Positions 25,468-35,371 are shown, counted from the first letter of the stretch. The stretch is 64,000 nucleotides of DNA from Paraburkholderia metrosideri (GCF_904848625.1 NZ_CAJHCP010000012.1:1-64000); one strand, 5' to 3'. A program made the numbers and translations. Notes: a model not told the origin generated them from the letters alone.

Positions 25468-27023
25468 GCGGCACTCGCTGCAGTTGGGTTCGGGAATGGC
25501 TGGACAGGGCGGATCGCCGCGCTGAGAATGTCCTCCTGCGTCAGGCCGTCGTTGACGAAATCGCCGCGCAATTCGCCTTCGCCGATCACGAGCACGCGAT
25601 CGCTGATGCCAAGTACTTCGGGCAATTCGGACGACACCATCACGATCGACATGCCGCGCTGTGCCAGCTGGAAAATCAGTTTGTAGATTTCATACTTCGC
25701 GCCGACGTCGACACCGCGCGTGGGTTCGTCGAGAATCAGCACCTTCGGATCGGTCAGCAGCATGCGCGTCAGCACGGCCTTCTGCTGATTGCCGCCCGAC
25801 AGGCTCGCAATCGACAGCATCGGATGCGCGGCACGAACCGACAGCCGCTTCATTTCCGTGTGAATCGTGTCGAGTTCGGCGGCGGAGTCGATTCGTCCAC
25901 CTTTCGCAAAGCGTCCCAACACCGCGAGCGTGATGTTATGTCCGACGCTCAGCCCCGGCACGATGCCGTGACGTTTGCGATCCTCCGGCACCATCGCGAT
26001 GCCTGCACGAATCGCGTCGATGGGCGCGCGAATTTTTTGCGTCTTGCCCTCCAGCACGACCGTGGCTTCGCTCACACCGGGATACGCGCCGAAGATCGCC
26101 TCCATCAATTCGGTACGGCCCGCACCGACCAGACCGGCTACGCCGAGAATCTCGCCACGTCGAAGCGAAAACGACACATCGCTCACGCGCTTGCGGCGCG
26201 GATTGTTGACGTCGAAACAGGTGACGTTGCGCGCTTCGAAGATGACATCGCCAATGGGATGCGGCTCACGCGGGAACAGGTTCTTGATTTCGCGGCCAAC
26301 CATCAGCGCGATGATGCGGTCTGTCGTGAGCGATTGCATCGGCTCGGTGGCGACATGACGGCCATCGCGAATCACGCTGATCGTGTCGCAAACCGCAGCC
26401 ACTTCGTCGAGCTTGTGCGAGATGTACACGCAAGCCACGCCGCGCCGTTTCAGATCGCGCACGATGTCGAGCAGAATGCGGATTTCCGACGAGGTCAGCG
26501 ACGACGACGGCTCATCGAGAATCAGCAGTTTGGCGCGCTTGTTCAGCGCCTTGGCGATCTCGATCAACTGCTGATGACCGCCACCGTAGTTCATCACCGG
26601 CTGCGCGGCGTTAATGCCGCTAATGCCGAGTTCACGCAACAGTTCATCGGCCCGCTGATACATGGCGGCGTAATTCATCCGGCCGCCAGGCAGCGTGATT
26701 TCATTGCCGAGAAAAATGTTCTCCGCGACCGACAACTCCGGCACCAGCATCAATTCCTGGTGAATGATGATGATCCCGGCACGCTCGGTGTCGCGTACGC
26801 TGGCCGCTTTTAAGGTTTGGCCTTCCCAGGTTATTTCACCGTCCCATGTCCCGTGCGGGTACACGCCGGACAGCACTTTCATCAACGTCGATTTGCCTGC
26901 GCCGTTCTCGCCGCACAAGCCGACGCACTCGCCCGGCGCGACCGTCAGATCGATACCGTCGAGCGCTTTCACGCCGGAAAAAGCTTTGACGATGCCGCGC
27001 ATCGTCAATAGAGGTTGCGTCAT
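25464..27023 (-). CDS. xylG: D-xylose ABC transporter ATP-binding protein
   Basis: This 519-residue protein has two ABC ATPase domains. The first has Walker A GENGAGKST (residues 38-46), the variant signature YGGGHQQ and Walker B LLILDEPSSSL. The second has the signature LSGGNQQKAVLTRML and Walker B VLILDEPTRGVD, with a degenerate Walker A, as is usual for sugar ABC ATPases (RbsA/XylG). I chose ATG 27023 because the family N-terminus starts there; an upstream ATG at 27074 adds 17 unlikely residues. It powers XylH. Confidence 0.94.
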   Translation of the reverse strand: MTQPLLTMRGIVKAFSGVKALDGIDLTVAPGECVGLCGENGAGKSTLMKVLSGVYPHGTWDGEITWEGQTLKAASVRDTERAGIIIIHQELMLVPELSVAENIFLGNEITLPGGRMNYAAMYQRADELLRELGISGINAAQPVMNYGGGHQQLIEIAKALNKRAKLLILDEPSSSLTSSEIRILLDIVRDLKRRGVACVYISHKLDEVAAVCDTISVIRDGRHVATEPMQSLTTDRIIALMVGREIKNLFPREPHPIGDVIFEARNVTCFDVNNPRRKRVSDVSFSLRRGEILGVAGLVGAGRTELMEAIFGAYPGVSEATVVLEGKTQKIRAPIDAIRAGIAMVPEDRKRHGIVPGLSVGHNITLAVLGRFAKGGRIDSAAELDTIHTEMKRLSVRAAHPMLSIASLSGGNQQKAVLTRMLLTDPKVLILDEPTRGVDVGAKYEIYKLIFQLAQRGMSIVMVSSELPEVLGISDRVLVIGEGELRGDFVNDGLTQEDILSAAIRPVQPFPNPTAASAA

Positions 27024-27113
27024 TCGAAATGCCTCGCTGCAAGGTGCGCGATCGATCACGATTCGCCGCGACACGCTTCACGCGTGCCGCGGTCAATCGC
27101 ACACGCGTTACGA

Positions 27114-28142
27114 TTACTGGCTCGCGAGCTGGGCCTGGGTGTAGAAGCCGTCCTTGACGACGATGTCGACGTTGGCCTTGGTCAGCAACGTAGGTTGCAG
27201 CAGCACCGTGTCGACCTTCTTCTTGCCGTTGTCGTATTGCGCATTGAAGTTAGGCTTTTCGCCCTTGGCAAGCGCCACCGAGAGTTTCGCCGCTTCGCCG
27301 GCAATCAGCTTCAGTGGCTTGTACACCGTCATCGTCTGCGTACCGGCGACCAGCCGCTTGACTGCCGCGAGGTCCGCATCCTGACCCGACACCGGCACCT
27401 TGCCCGCCATGTGTTGCGCGGCCAGCGCCTGGATCGCGCCGCCTGCCGTACCGTCGTTCGAAGCGACGATTGCGTCGATCTTGTTGTTGTTGGCGGTCAG
27501 TGCATCTTCCGCAATGCGCAGCGCGGTCGACGCGCTCCATTCCGGCACCCACTGCTGACCCACCACCTTGATGTCACCCTTGTCGATTGCGGGTTGCAGC
27601 ACCTTGAGCTGGCCAGCACGCAGCATCTTCGCGTTGTTGTCGGTCGGCGCGCCGCCGAGCAGGAAGTAGTTGCCCTTCGGCTGCACGTTATAGACGCCTT
27701 GCGCCTGCATTTCCCCGACCTTTTCATTGTCGAACGAGATATAGGCATCCACATCTGCGTCGAGAATCAGACGGTCGTACGACACGACCTTGATGCCGGC
27801 CTTCTTCGCTTCGGCAATCACATTGCCGAGTGCTTTCGAATTGAACGGCACGATCACGATCACATCGACGCCGCGCGAGATCAGGTTTTCGATCTGCGAA
27901 ACCTGACGCTCTTCGCTTGCGTCAGCGGATTGCACCGATACCTTCGCGCCGAGTTTTTCTGCGGCGGCGACGAAATAGTCACGATCGCGCGACCAGCGTT
28001 CGACGCGCAGGTCGTCGATACAGAAACCGATTTCCGGATGGTCCTTGCTTGCGTGCGCGAGCGGCGCGGCAAGAGACAGGCTGGCGAGCACTGCTCCGCT
28101 CACGAGGGAACTCAGTACGGCACGACGTTTTGCAAATTTCAT
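27114..28142 (-). CDS. xylF: D-xylose-binding periplasmic protein
   Basis: This 342-residue protein has a Sec signal peptide (cleaved near LAHA-SKDH, about residue 32). The mature part is a type 1 periplasmic binding protein with GFCIDDLRVERWSRDRDYF, SYDRLILDADVDAYISFDN and SGQDADLAAVKRL, which match XylF. It captures xylose and delivers it to XylGH. A GGAG ribosome-binding site precedes the ATG. It lies 164 nt after xylA and 90 nt before xylG in the same direction. Confidence 0.95.
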   Translation of the reverse strand: MKFAKRRAVLSSLVSGAVLASLSLAAPLAHASKDHPEIGFCIDDLRVERWSRDRDYFVAAAEKLGAKVSVQSADASEERQVSQIENLISRGVDVIVIVPFNSKALGNVIAEAKKAGIKVVSYDRLILDADVDAYISFDNEKVGEMQAQGVYNVQPKGNYFLLGGAPTDNNAKMLRAGQLKVLQPAIDKGDIKVVGQQWVPEWSASTALRIAEDALTANNNKIDAIVASNDGTAGGAIQALAAQHMAGKVPVSGQDADLAAVKRLVAGTQTMTVYKPLKLIAGEAAKLSVALAKGEKPNFNAQYDNGKKKVDTVLLQPTLLTKANVDIVVKDGFYTQAQLASQ

Positions 28143-28306
28143 GTCTCACTCCATTTTCTAATAGCCGGAATACCGGATTGGACGGCCTGTGCTACAAGCC
28201 ACAAACCGGACAAGCGACAACCCCAACCTTCTCGTTTAACGCAGTCAATCTGGCCGCGCGCTTTTCGTGTGGTACTTCTTCTTTTATTGCGAACGCCGAG
28301 TGCTTT

Positions 28307-29629
28307 TTAGCGTCCGCTATAAATAGCCTGATTCACGATGTTTTCCATCCTTTCCTGCTGACCGCTGACATGCTGCGGGTTGATGCCGCGCGCCAATGCT
28401 TCCGTGGCGAGCGTGGACAGCGAGTAGTCGCCGGAGATGATCTTGCGACCAAACTCCGCCTCCCAACCTGCATATCGCTGACGTTTGAACTGATCGAGAC
28501 GTTCGTTTTCGATCAATACTGCGGCGCGCTCGACAGCGAGCGCGAGGTTGTCGATTGCACCCACATGGCCATAGAACAGATCTTCCGGATCGACGCTTTG
28601 CCGCCGTACTTTCGAATCGAAGTTCATGCCGCCCGTGGTAAACCCGCCATGCTTGAGAATCTCGTAGAAGGCCAACGTGAGTTCTTCAACACTATTTGGG
28701 AATTGGTCCGTATCCCAGCCGTTTTGTGGATCACCCCGATTCGCGTCGACGCTGCCGAAAATGCCCAACGCATAAGCGGTGGCAATTTCGTGATGGAAGG
28801 AGTGTCCAGCAAGTGTCGCGTGATTGGCTTCGATGTTTACCCGAATGTCCTTCTCGAGTCCGTATTGCAATAGAAAGCCATGCACGCTTGCAACGTCGTA
28901 ATCATATTGATGCTTGGTCGGTTCCTGCGGCTTCGGTTCGATCAATAGCGAGCCTTTGAAGCCGATCTTGTGTGCGTGCTCAACGACCATATGGAGGAAG
29001 CGCGCGAGTTGATTGCGTTCGCGCTGGAGGTCCGTATTGAGCAGCGTGTCGTAGCCTTCGCGGCCACCCCACAATACATAATTCGCGCCGCCGAGCCGTT
29101 GCGTGGCATCGAGCGCGTGGCGCACCTGGGTCGCTGCAAACGCGAAAATCTCCGGGTCCGGACTGGTTGCCGCGCCTGCGGCATAGCGCGGATGCGAGAA
29201 CAGATTGGCCGTGCCCCACAACAGCTTGATGCCGGTATCCTGCTGCTTGCGAGCCAGGTAATCGGTCACGCGAAGGAAGTTCTCGCTATAGTCTCTCAGG
29301 TTCGTGCCTTCGGGCGCGACGTCGGTATCGTGAAACGTGTAGAACGGCGTGCCGAGCTTCGAGAAAAACTCGAACGCGGCATCGGCTTTTTGCAGTGCGC
29401 GCTCCATCGCGTCGCCCGGTTGCTGCCAGGGGCGCGTGAAGGTTCCGTGACCGAAGATATCGACGCCCGGCCACACGAACGTATGCCAGTAGCACACGGC
29501 GATACGCAGATGTTCTTCGAGCGTCTTGCCGAGTACCCGTTTGTTTTTGTCGTAATGACGGTACGCAAGCGGGTTATCGGATTGCGGGCCTTCGTAACGG
29601 ATCTCGGCAATATGTTCGAAGTAGGACAT
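28307..29629 (-). CDS. xylA: xylose isomerase
   Basis: This 440-residue enzyme interconverts D-xylose and D-xylulose. Catalytic and metal residues are visible: the FHDTD segment (His and Asp), the Glu and Lys of IEPKPQEPTKHQ, EANH with Glu and His, and the Asp cluster in VDANRGDPQNGWDTDQFP. It is a class II isomerase by length. AAGGAG lies just before the ATG. It is the first gene of the xylose operon and divergent from xylR. No xylulokinase gene (xylB) is present in this window. Confidence 0.97.
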   Translation of the reverse strand: MSYFEHIAEIRYEGPQSDNPLAYRHYDKNKRVLGKTLEEHLRIAVCYWHTFVWPGVDIFGHGTFTRPWQQPGDAMERALQKADAAFEFFSKLGTPFYTFHDTDVAPEGTNLRDYSENFLRVTDYLARKQQDTGIKLLWGTANLFSHPRYAAGAATSPDPEIFAFAATQVRHALDATQRLGGANYVLWGGREGYDTLLNTDLQRERNQLARFLHMVVEHAHKIGFKGSLLIEPKPQEPTKHQYDYDVASVHGFLLQYGLEKDIRVNIEANHATLAGHSFHHEIATAYALGIFGSVDANRGDPQNGWDTDQFPNSVEELTLAFYEILKHGGFTTGGMNFDSKVRRQSVDPEDLFYGHVGAIDNLALAVERAAVLIENERLDQFKRQRYAGWEAEFGRKIISGDYSLSTLATEALARGINPQHVSGQQERMENIVNQAIYSGR

Positions 29630-29642
29630 GGGCGTCTCCTTT

Positions 29643-29740
29643 GTCGACTGGAGTTAGCGCTTTAGCGCTTACTCCAGTCCCATGCACCGCGGTCGACTGG
29701 AGTTAGCGCTTTAGCACTTACTCCAGTCCCATGCACCGCA
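29643..29740. repeat. two tandem 49-bp hairpin repeats between xylA and xylR
   Basis: Two adjacent copies of a 49-bp unit (29643-29691 and 29692-29740) differ by one internal base and the last base. Each holds ACTGGAGT and ACTCCAGT as inverted arms around TAGCGCTTTAGCGC, so each can form a hairpin. They lie in the gene-free xylA-xylR gap (29630-29995), close to xylA. They may be a REP-like element or part of xylose control. Confidence 0.7.
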
Positions 29741-29995
29741 ACCCGTGCGACGAAAACCGCACCAGTTGACAAGGTGACGCCATGCTGCCGCTTGCCAGAT
29801 GCCTAGGCAATTGCGAAATTGCGCAGCACGCTTGATGTTTCTTACCGCCCGCGCGTTTGTTTCGTCCCAGCGCGCAATTCGGGGCCTAGAATAACCGGAC
29901 GCTTAAAAACGGTGCTGCGTAAAGCGCCGCCAACAGGAGACAAAGGCGCTCGGGTTTGTACTGACTACCAGTACCGCCTCGCGCCGCTTATCGCC

Positions 29996-31237
29996 ATGCC
30001 CCGTCCGCAAACACCCCAGACGACCCACCGGATCGCGCTGCTGTTCAACGCGAACAAGGTCTACGACCGCGAAATCATCGCCGGCATCGGCAACTACCTG
30101 CTATCGACGCGCGTGGCGTGGGACCTTTTTCTCGAAGAAGATTTCCGCTGCCGGCTGACCGGCATCGAGCGCTTTGACGGCGACGGCATCATCGCGGATT
30201 TCGACGATCCCGCCGTGGGTGAAGCACTGCGCGACTGTCCATTGCCGGTGGTCGCGGTGGGGTCATCGTTTGAAGACCCGGCGCACTACCCCCCGGACTT
30301 ACCCTATATCGCGACCGATAACAGCAAGCTCGTGTCGCTCGCCTATACGCATCTGATCGGCGCGGGCCTCGAACACTTTGCGCTGTACAGCTTGCCGCAA
30401 GCGCAGGAAAACCGTTGGGCGCAACAGCGCGAACTCGCGTTCGCTCATCTGCGCCGCGCCGATGGACGCAGCACGGCGCAAATCGACGCCGAGGTTTATC
30501 GCGGCCTGTCGACCAGCGCTCCGTCATGGAATCAGGCAACCGAACAACTCACGGCCTGGTTGCAGCAATTGCCGAAGCCCGTCGGCATTATTGCGGTGAC
30601 CGATGCACGCGCACGGCATCTGTTGCAGGCGTGTTTGATTGCGGGCATTTCGGTGCCCGAAGAAGTCGCAATTATCGGCATCGACAATGATCCGCTCACG
30701 CGCACGCTGACCCGCATTCCACTGTCGTCGGTGATCCAGGGTACCGGCGAAATGGGCCGCACCGCTGCGCACGTCCTGCATCAGATGCTGCATGGCGCAC
30801 GCTTTCCAGGCCGGCGCATTCTCGTACCGCCGGTCGGCATCAACGTGCTCGAATCGACCCAGCATCAGCCGCTGACGAGTCCGTATGTGATGCGCGCGCG
30901 GCACTTCATCCGTCAGTATGCGTGTCAGGGAATTCGCACCGAACAGGTCGCGGATTACGTAGGCGTGTCGCGTTCATCGCTTGAAGAGTACTTCCGGCGC
31001 GAACGCAAGTGCACCGTGCATCAGGAAATCCTGCGCCATAAGCTCGATGTCGCGAAAGCGCTATTGGCGAAGCGCGATGCGTCGAGTGCAGAAGTTGCGA
31101 TTCGTTGCGGCTTCACGTCGCTGCAATACATGTACGCGGTATTTCGTCGCGAGTTGGGCTGTACGCCGCGCGAATACCAGGAGCGCGCTAATGCCGCTCC
31201 AACCCCCTCGACACCCGCCGCGCCCGCACCCGGCTGA
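29996..31237 (+). CDS. xylR: xylose operon regulator, AraC family
   Basis: This 413-residue regulator has an N-terminal sugar-sensing domain of the periplasmic-binding-protein fold (about 10-290, with ATDNSKLVSLAYTHLI and IIGIDNDPLTRTLT). Two AraC helix-turn-helix motifs follow (about 305-400, with TEQVADYVGVSRSSLEEYF and SAEVAIRCGFTSLQYMYAVF). This is the XylR layout: xylose binding activates transcription of xylA and xylFGH. I chose ATG 29996 because the family N-terminus (HRIALLFNANKVYDRE) begins there. It is divergent from xylA. Confidence 0.93.
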   Translation: MPRPQTPQTTHRIALLFNANKVYDREIIAGIGNYLLSTRVAWDLFLEEDFRCRLTGIERFDGDGIIADFDDPAVGEALRDCPLPVVAVGSSFEDPAHYPPDLPYIATDNSKLVSLAYTHLIGAGLEHFALYSLPQAQENRWAQQRELAFAHLRRADGRSTAQIDAEVYRGLSTSAPSWNQATEQLTAWLQQLPKPVGIIAVTDARARHLLQACLIAGISVPEEVAIIGIDNDPLTRTLTRIPLSSVIQGTGEMGRTAAHVLHQMLHGARFPGRRILVPPVGINVLESTQHQPLTSPYVMRARHFIRQYACQGIRTEQVADYVGVSRSSLEEYFRRERKCTVHQEILRHKLDVAKALLAKRDASSAEVAIRCGFTSLQYMYAVFRRELGCTPREYQERANAAPTPSTPAAPAPG

Positions 31238-31270
31238 GCCAGTCTTTTCTCTTCTAATCCCACTGACGAC

Positions 31271-32356
31271 ATGATCAGCATCGCACAACTATCTTCCGAG
31301 CCGTGGGGCACATTGCACGGCGGCGACCGCGTCCGCCTTTATACGCTGCGAAATGCGCACGGTATGAAAGTCGCCATTAGCGACCTCGGCGCGACGCTGG
31401 TTTCGTGGCACGCGCCGGATCGGGCGGGACGTCTTGGCGACATCCTGCTCGGCCACGACACGGCCGCCGACTATGTCGCGGCGACCACCTACATGGGCGG
31501 CTTGATCGGTCGCTGGGCCAACCGCATTGCCGATGCGCGCTTCACGCTCGATGGCATCGAGTACACGCTCGACCGTAACGAAGGGACGAACCTGCTGCAC
31601 GGCGGCACGGTGGGTTTTCATCGCGCGATATGGGACGTCAGCGAAGATAACGGCGCGTTGCTGATGCGACTGGAGTCGCCTGAAGGCGACGCTGGTTTTC
31701 CGGGCAACGTGACCACGCAAGTGCGCTATTCGCTCGATGACGACGGCACGTTGACCATCGAGTACGAAGCAATCACCGACGCTGCGACGCCGCTCAACCT
31801 GACGAATCATGCGTACTTCAACCTGACGGGGCGGCCAGGCGCCGACGTCCGCGGGCATATGTTATCGATCGACGCCGATCAGTTCTTCGAAGTCGATGCC
31901 ACGATGATTCCATCCAACCTGGCGGAAGTCGCGGGTAATGCATTCGACTTCCGCCAGAGCGCGCCGATTGGTGCAAGACTCGACTGGCCGCACTCGCAAC
32001 TGGCGCGAGCCGGTGGTTTCGATCATTGCTACGTGCTGCGCGCAGCGCACGATGCAAGCGGCGCCGCAAGCGCGCCGTCGTTGCGTGAGGTCGCGCGAGC
32101 GTACGACCCAGGCAGCGGACGCGAATTGACGGTATTGACCGATCAGCGCGGCTTACAGTTTTATTCCGGCAACTTTCTGAATGGCGACGTGGGACGTGGC
32201 GGCGTCAAATATCAAACGCACGCCGGCTTGTGTCTTGAAGCAGGCGGCTTTCCGAACCAGATCAATATGGACGGACAGGAAGACGTGATCGTGCGCCCTG
32301 GCGATACGTACCGCCAGGTCACCGCCTATCGGGTCGATGTGCGTAAAGGCGTCTAA
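31271..32356 (+). CDS. aldose 1-epimerase (galactose mutarotase)
   Basis: This 361-residue enzyme matches GalM-type mutarotases: a beta-sandwich with the His-containing segment LLHGGTVGFHRAIW, the motif LTNHAYFNLTG and the catalytic Glu in CLEAGGFPNQIN. It converts alpha and beta anomers of aldoses. It follows xylR by 33 nt in the same direction, so its likely role here is to speed xylose anomer exchange for the isomerase. The exact sugar is inferred from context. Confidence 0.92.
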   Translation: MISIAQLSSEPWGTLHGGDRVRLYTLRNAHGMKVAISDLGATLVSWHAPDRAGRLGDILLGHDTAADYVAATTYMGGLIGRWANRIADARFTLDGIEYTLDRNEGTNLLHGGTVGFHRAIWDVSEDNGALLMRLESPEGDAGFPGNVTTQVRYSLDDDGTLTIEYEAITDAATPLNLTNHAYFNLTGRPGADVRGHMLSIDADQFFEVDATMIPSNLAEVAGNAFDFRQSAPIGARLDWPHSQLARAGGFDHCYVLRAAHDASGAASAPSLREVARAYDPGSGRELTVLTDQRGLQFYSGNFLNGDVGRGGVKYQTHAGLCLEAGGFPNQINMDGQEDVIVRPGDTYRQVTAYRVDVRKGV

Positions 32357-32524
32357 CGCGATCCACCGCATTTTTGAGCGCACATTACATCCCGCCGACT
32401 TACTGTTTGAAGCAATACTGAATTAGCGTACCAATGGTTTCCCCCAGGTCGGGCACTTCCTAGACTCCATAAACAGGTACTGGAAAGTGTCGCAGTGCCG
32501 GATAAGACAATCCCGGAGGGAAGC

Positions 32525-32830
32525 ATGATGAAATCGTTGATCAAAGCTGTGGCGCTAACCGTTGTCGTCGTTGCCCCGGTCGTGTCGTTTGCACAATCGG
32601 AGCAACCGCTCACTCGTGCCGAGGTCAAGGCTCAGTTGAAGCAACTCGAAGATGCGGGATACAACCCCGCTGTCGCCACCGACGCAGTCTATCCCGCTGA
32701 TATTCAGGCCGCCGAAGCGCGTGTATCCGCGCAGAACGCAGCGCGGGCCGATACAACGGGCTACGGCACAACGGCGACCGGGTCGTCGCAAACGGGCGGC
32801 AATGGTGCCACCGCTCCGGCGCAGCAGTAG
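32525..32830 (+). CDS. DUF4148 secreted protein
   Basis: This 101-residue protein has a Sec signal peptide (MMKSLIKAVALTVVVVAP, cut near SFA) and a DUF4148 domain (LTRAEVKAQLKQLEDAGYNP and YPADIQAAEARVSAQ). A Gly/Thr-rich tail follows. DUF4148 proteins are abundant in Burkholderia and have no established role; they are probably periplasmic. GGAGGG lies just before the tandem ATGs at 32525 and 32528. Confidence 0.85.
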   Translation: MMKSLIKAVALTVVVVAPVVSFAQSEQPLTRAEVKAQLKQLEDAGYNPAVATDAVYPADIQAAEARVSAQNAARADTTGYGTTATGSSQTGGNGATAPAQQ

Positions 32831-33349
32831 GCGTTTGGTAAGCAACTCATTGTTTTGCGGTTGTGAGGCGAGTGCATGTTTTTATAAGCATGCACTCGCT
32901 TTCGCGTTTGGTCGGCAGTTTTCTAAGTTTTCTAACCCGTGTGTCGTGCAGTCCTCGCTTTAGCGCCTTTCTGCTTTTCCTTTTTTTGCACCCGCACCGC
33001 TCCGTGTGCCGCAAATTTCCCTGCTGACGCGCGACGCTTCTACTTGACCGGGTTTGCCGGCGGGCTGAAGACCAGGGCCGCACTGATAGCGACCGAGGTC
33101 AGCGCACCTCATCAGCGACGAAGCTGGCAGGCGTTTCGCGCATCTTCCAACGCGGGCTCTATCGGCGCGTTGTACCGACCTGAAACGGTCGATACAACGC
33201 GCCGATTTTCGTTTACCCATGGGTTCTCGAATTCGGACTTTTGGAACGGTTTCGCGGACCCCGTGCAAAGCCACCAACCCTAGACTTCTGATCAAGCCGA
33301 GGCACAAACGCCTTTCGACTCACTCTCTCAATCGATCAGGACAACGACC
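32831..33349. other. intergenic region with a long stem-loop
   Basis: This stretch holds no credible gene. Its main feature is a 40-nt stem-loop at 33164-33203. Short pyrimidine-rich tracts (about 32965-32995) are also present. A promoter for the downstream carboxymuconolactone-decarboxylase-like operon probably lies after the hairpin, but I see no clear boxes. Confidence 0.5.
33164..33210 (+). terminator. 40-nt stem-loop, terminator-like
   Basis: GGCGCGTTGTA (33164-33174) pairs with TACAACGCGCC (33193-33203), and CGACC pairs with GGTCG inside, separated by one mismatch, with a TGAAAC loop. GATTTTC follows, a weak U-run. It lies between the DUF4148 gene and the next operon and may be a terminator or insulator. 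Confidence 0.55.
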
Positions 33350-33892
33350 ATGACACGCATCGCCATTCCCGCCGTCGACCAGACACCCGACGCCTCGCGG
33401 CCGGTACTCGACACCGTCACCAGACAGTTGAAAATGACGCCGAATCTGTTCCGTATCATGGCGCTGAGCCCTGCTGCACTGAACGGCTGGGCCGGCCTGC
33501 AAGGCCCGCTGTCGAAAACCTTCGACGCAAAAATCCGCGATGGCATCGCGCTCGCGGTTTCGCAGGTCAATGCGTGTCACTATTGCCTGTCCGCTCACAC
33601 GTACGTCGCGTCGACCATGGCGAATATTTCGGATGACGAGATCCGCCGCAACCGGCTCGGGCATTCAGAGCACCCTCGCACCGAAGCTGCGGTAGCGTTT
33701 GCGAAAAAGCTGATGCAAACGCGCGGCAAGGTATCCGATGACGATTTTCGCAAGGTGCGGGAAGCGGGCTTCAGCGAAGCAAATATCGTCGACATCATCG
33801 CGTTGAGCGCGCAGTTCACGATGACGAATTTGATCAACAATGCGTTCGATACGGAAATAGACTTTCCAGTGGTCCATCCCGAAGCTGCATGA
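33350..33892 (+). CDS. carboxymuconolactone-decarboxylase/AhpD-like protein
   Basis: This 180-residue protein carries a CMD/AhpD domain with a redox CxxC in VNACHYCLSAHT (Cys and Cys three apart, followed by the conserved His). Such proteins are either peroxidase-like or decarboxylases; the CxxC points to the AhpD-like peroxidase side. It is the first gene of a four-gene series on the same strand, with an ICL/PEP-mutase-like gene, a RidA gene and an XRE-cupin gene downstream. Confidence 0.85.
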   Translation: MTRIAIPAVDQTPDASRPVLDTVTRQLKMTPNLFRIMALSPAALNGWAGLQGPLSKTFDAKIRDGIALAVSQVNACHYCLSAHTYVASTMANISDDEIRRNRLGHSEHPRTEAAVAFAKKLMQTRGKVSDDDFRKVREAGFSEANIVDIIALSAQFTMTNLINNAFDTEIDFPVVHPEAA

Positions 33893-33934
33893 TCCACGCG
33901 GAGCCGCCGCTCCGTTCATACGAGGAGACAAGAT

Positions 33935-34759
33935 ATGTCCCGCACTATTGCCGAGAAACGCGCCGCCTTCCGTGAACTGCATCAATCCGGCTGTTTCGTG
34001 TTGCCCAATCCATGGGATGCGGGCAGCGCCCGTTACCTGCAATCCCTCGGCTTTCAAGCGCTTGCCACCACCAGTTCGGGTTTTGCGTGGTCCACCGGCC
34101 ACGCCGACAACTCGCTGCCTCGCGAAGCCATCCTCGCGCATCTGCGCGGCATCGTCGAAGCGACCGACCTGCCGGTCAATGCCGACTTCGAGAGCGGCTT
34201 CGGCCGCGATCCTGCCGAGGTGGCCGAAAGCGTCAGGCTGGCGGTCGCAACCGGAGTGGCGGGGTTGTCGATTGAAGATTCGACCGGCAACGACGCCGCG
34301 CCACTGCTCCCAATCGATGTCGCCGTCGCGAGGCTCAGCGCGGCACGTCGCGCCATCGACGAAACGGGTGGCGATACGTTGCTGGTCGGACGGGCGGAGA
34401 ATTTTGTCGTGGGAAGGCCCGATCTGGACGACGCGATTGCGCGGCTCAAAGCCTATGCCGAGGCAGGCGCCGACTGCCTGTACGCGCCGGGTATCCAGAC
34501 TCGCGAACAGATCGAAGCGGTGGTTGCCGCGGTGGCGCCCAAACCCGTCAACCTGCTGATCGGCTCAAGTTCGAATTTCACGCTGCAGGAAGTCGCCGCG
34601 CTCGGCGTGCGGCGGATCAGCGTCGGCGGCGCGCTGGCCCGCTCCGCATGGGGCGGCTTTATCCACGCGGCGAAAGCGCTGGCCGATGGACGCTTCGACG
34701 GCTTCGACGGCGCGGCGCCTGGCTCGCAGCTCAACGGTATTTTCAAGGACCGCGCGTGA
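33935..34759 (+). CDS. isocitrate lyase/PEP mutase family enzyme
   Basis: This 274-residue TIM-barrel protein of the ICL/PEPM superfamily shows NPWDAGSARYLQSLGF at the start, the metal-binding segment NADFESGFG and SIEDSTG. The isocitrate-lyase motif KKCGH is absent, so it is not a glyoxylate-cycle isocitrate lyase. Related enzymes include oxaloacetate decarboxylase, carboxyphosphonoenolpyruvate mutase and 2,3-dimethylmalate lyase. The exact reaction is open. GAGGAG precedes the ATG and it lies 42 nt after the CMD-like gene. Confidence 0.85.
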   Translation: MSRTIAEKRAAFRELHQSGCFVLPNPWDAGSARYLQSLGFQALATTSSGFAWSTGHADNSLPREAILAHLRGIVEATDLPVNADFESGFGRDPAEVAESVRLAVATGVAGLSIEDSTGNDAAPLLPIDVAVARLSAARRAIDETGGDTLLVGRAENFVVGRPDLDDAIARLKAYAEAGADCLYAPGIQTREQIEAVVAAVAPKPVNLLIGSSSNFTLQEVAALGVRRISVGGALARSAWGGFIHAAKALADGRFDGFDGAAPGSQLNGIFKDRA

Positions 34760-34804
34760 AGCTCAATACCTGGGAACGCGCTCGCCCTTTGCATGGAGTG
34801 AACG

Positions 34805-35200
34805 ATGGCTCGTGAAATCATTCGTGTTGAACCGTTGTCGACCTACCTGGAAAACTGGAAGGCACCCACTTCCGCCGTCACCCGCCATGGCGACACGGTC
34901 TACGTGTCGGGCTTTCCGCCATTCGATCCTGCCACCGGCGAGGTGATCGATGCTCCGATCGAGCGTCAAACCGAACTGGTTCTGGAGCAGATGAAGCTAT
35001 GCCTGGAAACTGCAGGTTCGTCGCTGGAGCACGTGCTCAAGTGCAACGTCTACTGCACGTCAGTTGAGAAGTTCGCCGCGGTGAATGCGGTGTACCAGCG
35101 GTACTTTCCCGTCGATCCACCGGCGCGGATTTTCGTGAATGTACCGGCATGGCCCGGGCATTTCGACATCGAGATCGACTGCGTCGCAGCAGTCCAATAA
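34805..35200 (+). CDS. RidA/YjgF-family protein
   Basis: This 131-residue RidA-superfamily protein has VYVSGFPPFDPATGE and the C-terminal RIFVNVPAWPGHFDIEIDCVAA. RidA proteins hydrolyse reactive enamine/imine intermediates, and relatives act in catabolic pathways. The usual catalytic Arg of RidA (here in PPARIFVNV) appears present, but subfamily cannot be fixed by eye. GGAG precedes the ATG. It is the third gene of the CMD, ICL-like, RidA, XRE series. Confidence 0.9.
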   Translation: MAREIIRVEPLSTYLENWKAPTSAVTRHGDTVYVSGFPPFDPATGEVIDAPIERQTELVLEQMKLCLETAGSSLEHVLKCNVYCTSVEKFAAVNAVYQRYFPVDPPARIFVNVPAWPGHFDIEIDCVAAVQ

Positions 35201-35371
35201 CGGAGGCCAGTCAAGCGCCCAGGGTTTCCGATGAGAAAAACGCGTGGATGTTTGGGGTCCGCGCCACGCCTTTTCTCGCACTCTGTCCAGATTCAATGGC
35301 GATGCCCGATGTTATTATCGGAAACACAATCCGCCATCGTCAAAGTGCGTACTGGACAAGCAGCAAACCCC

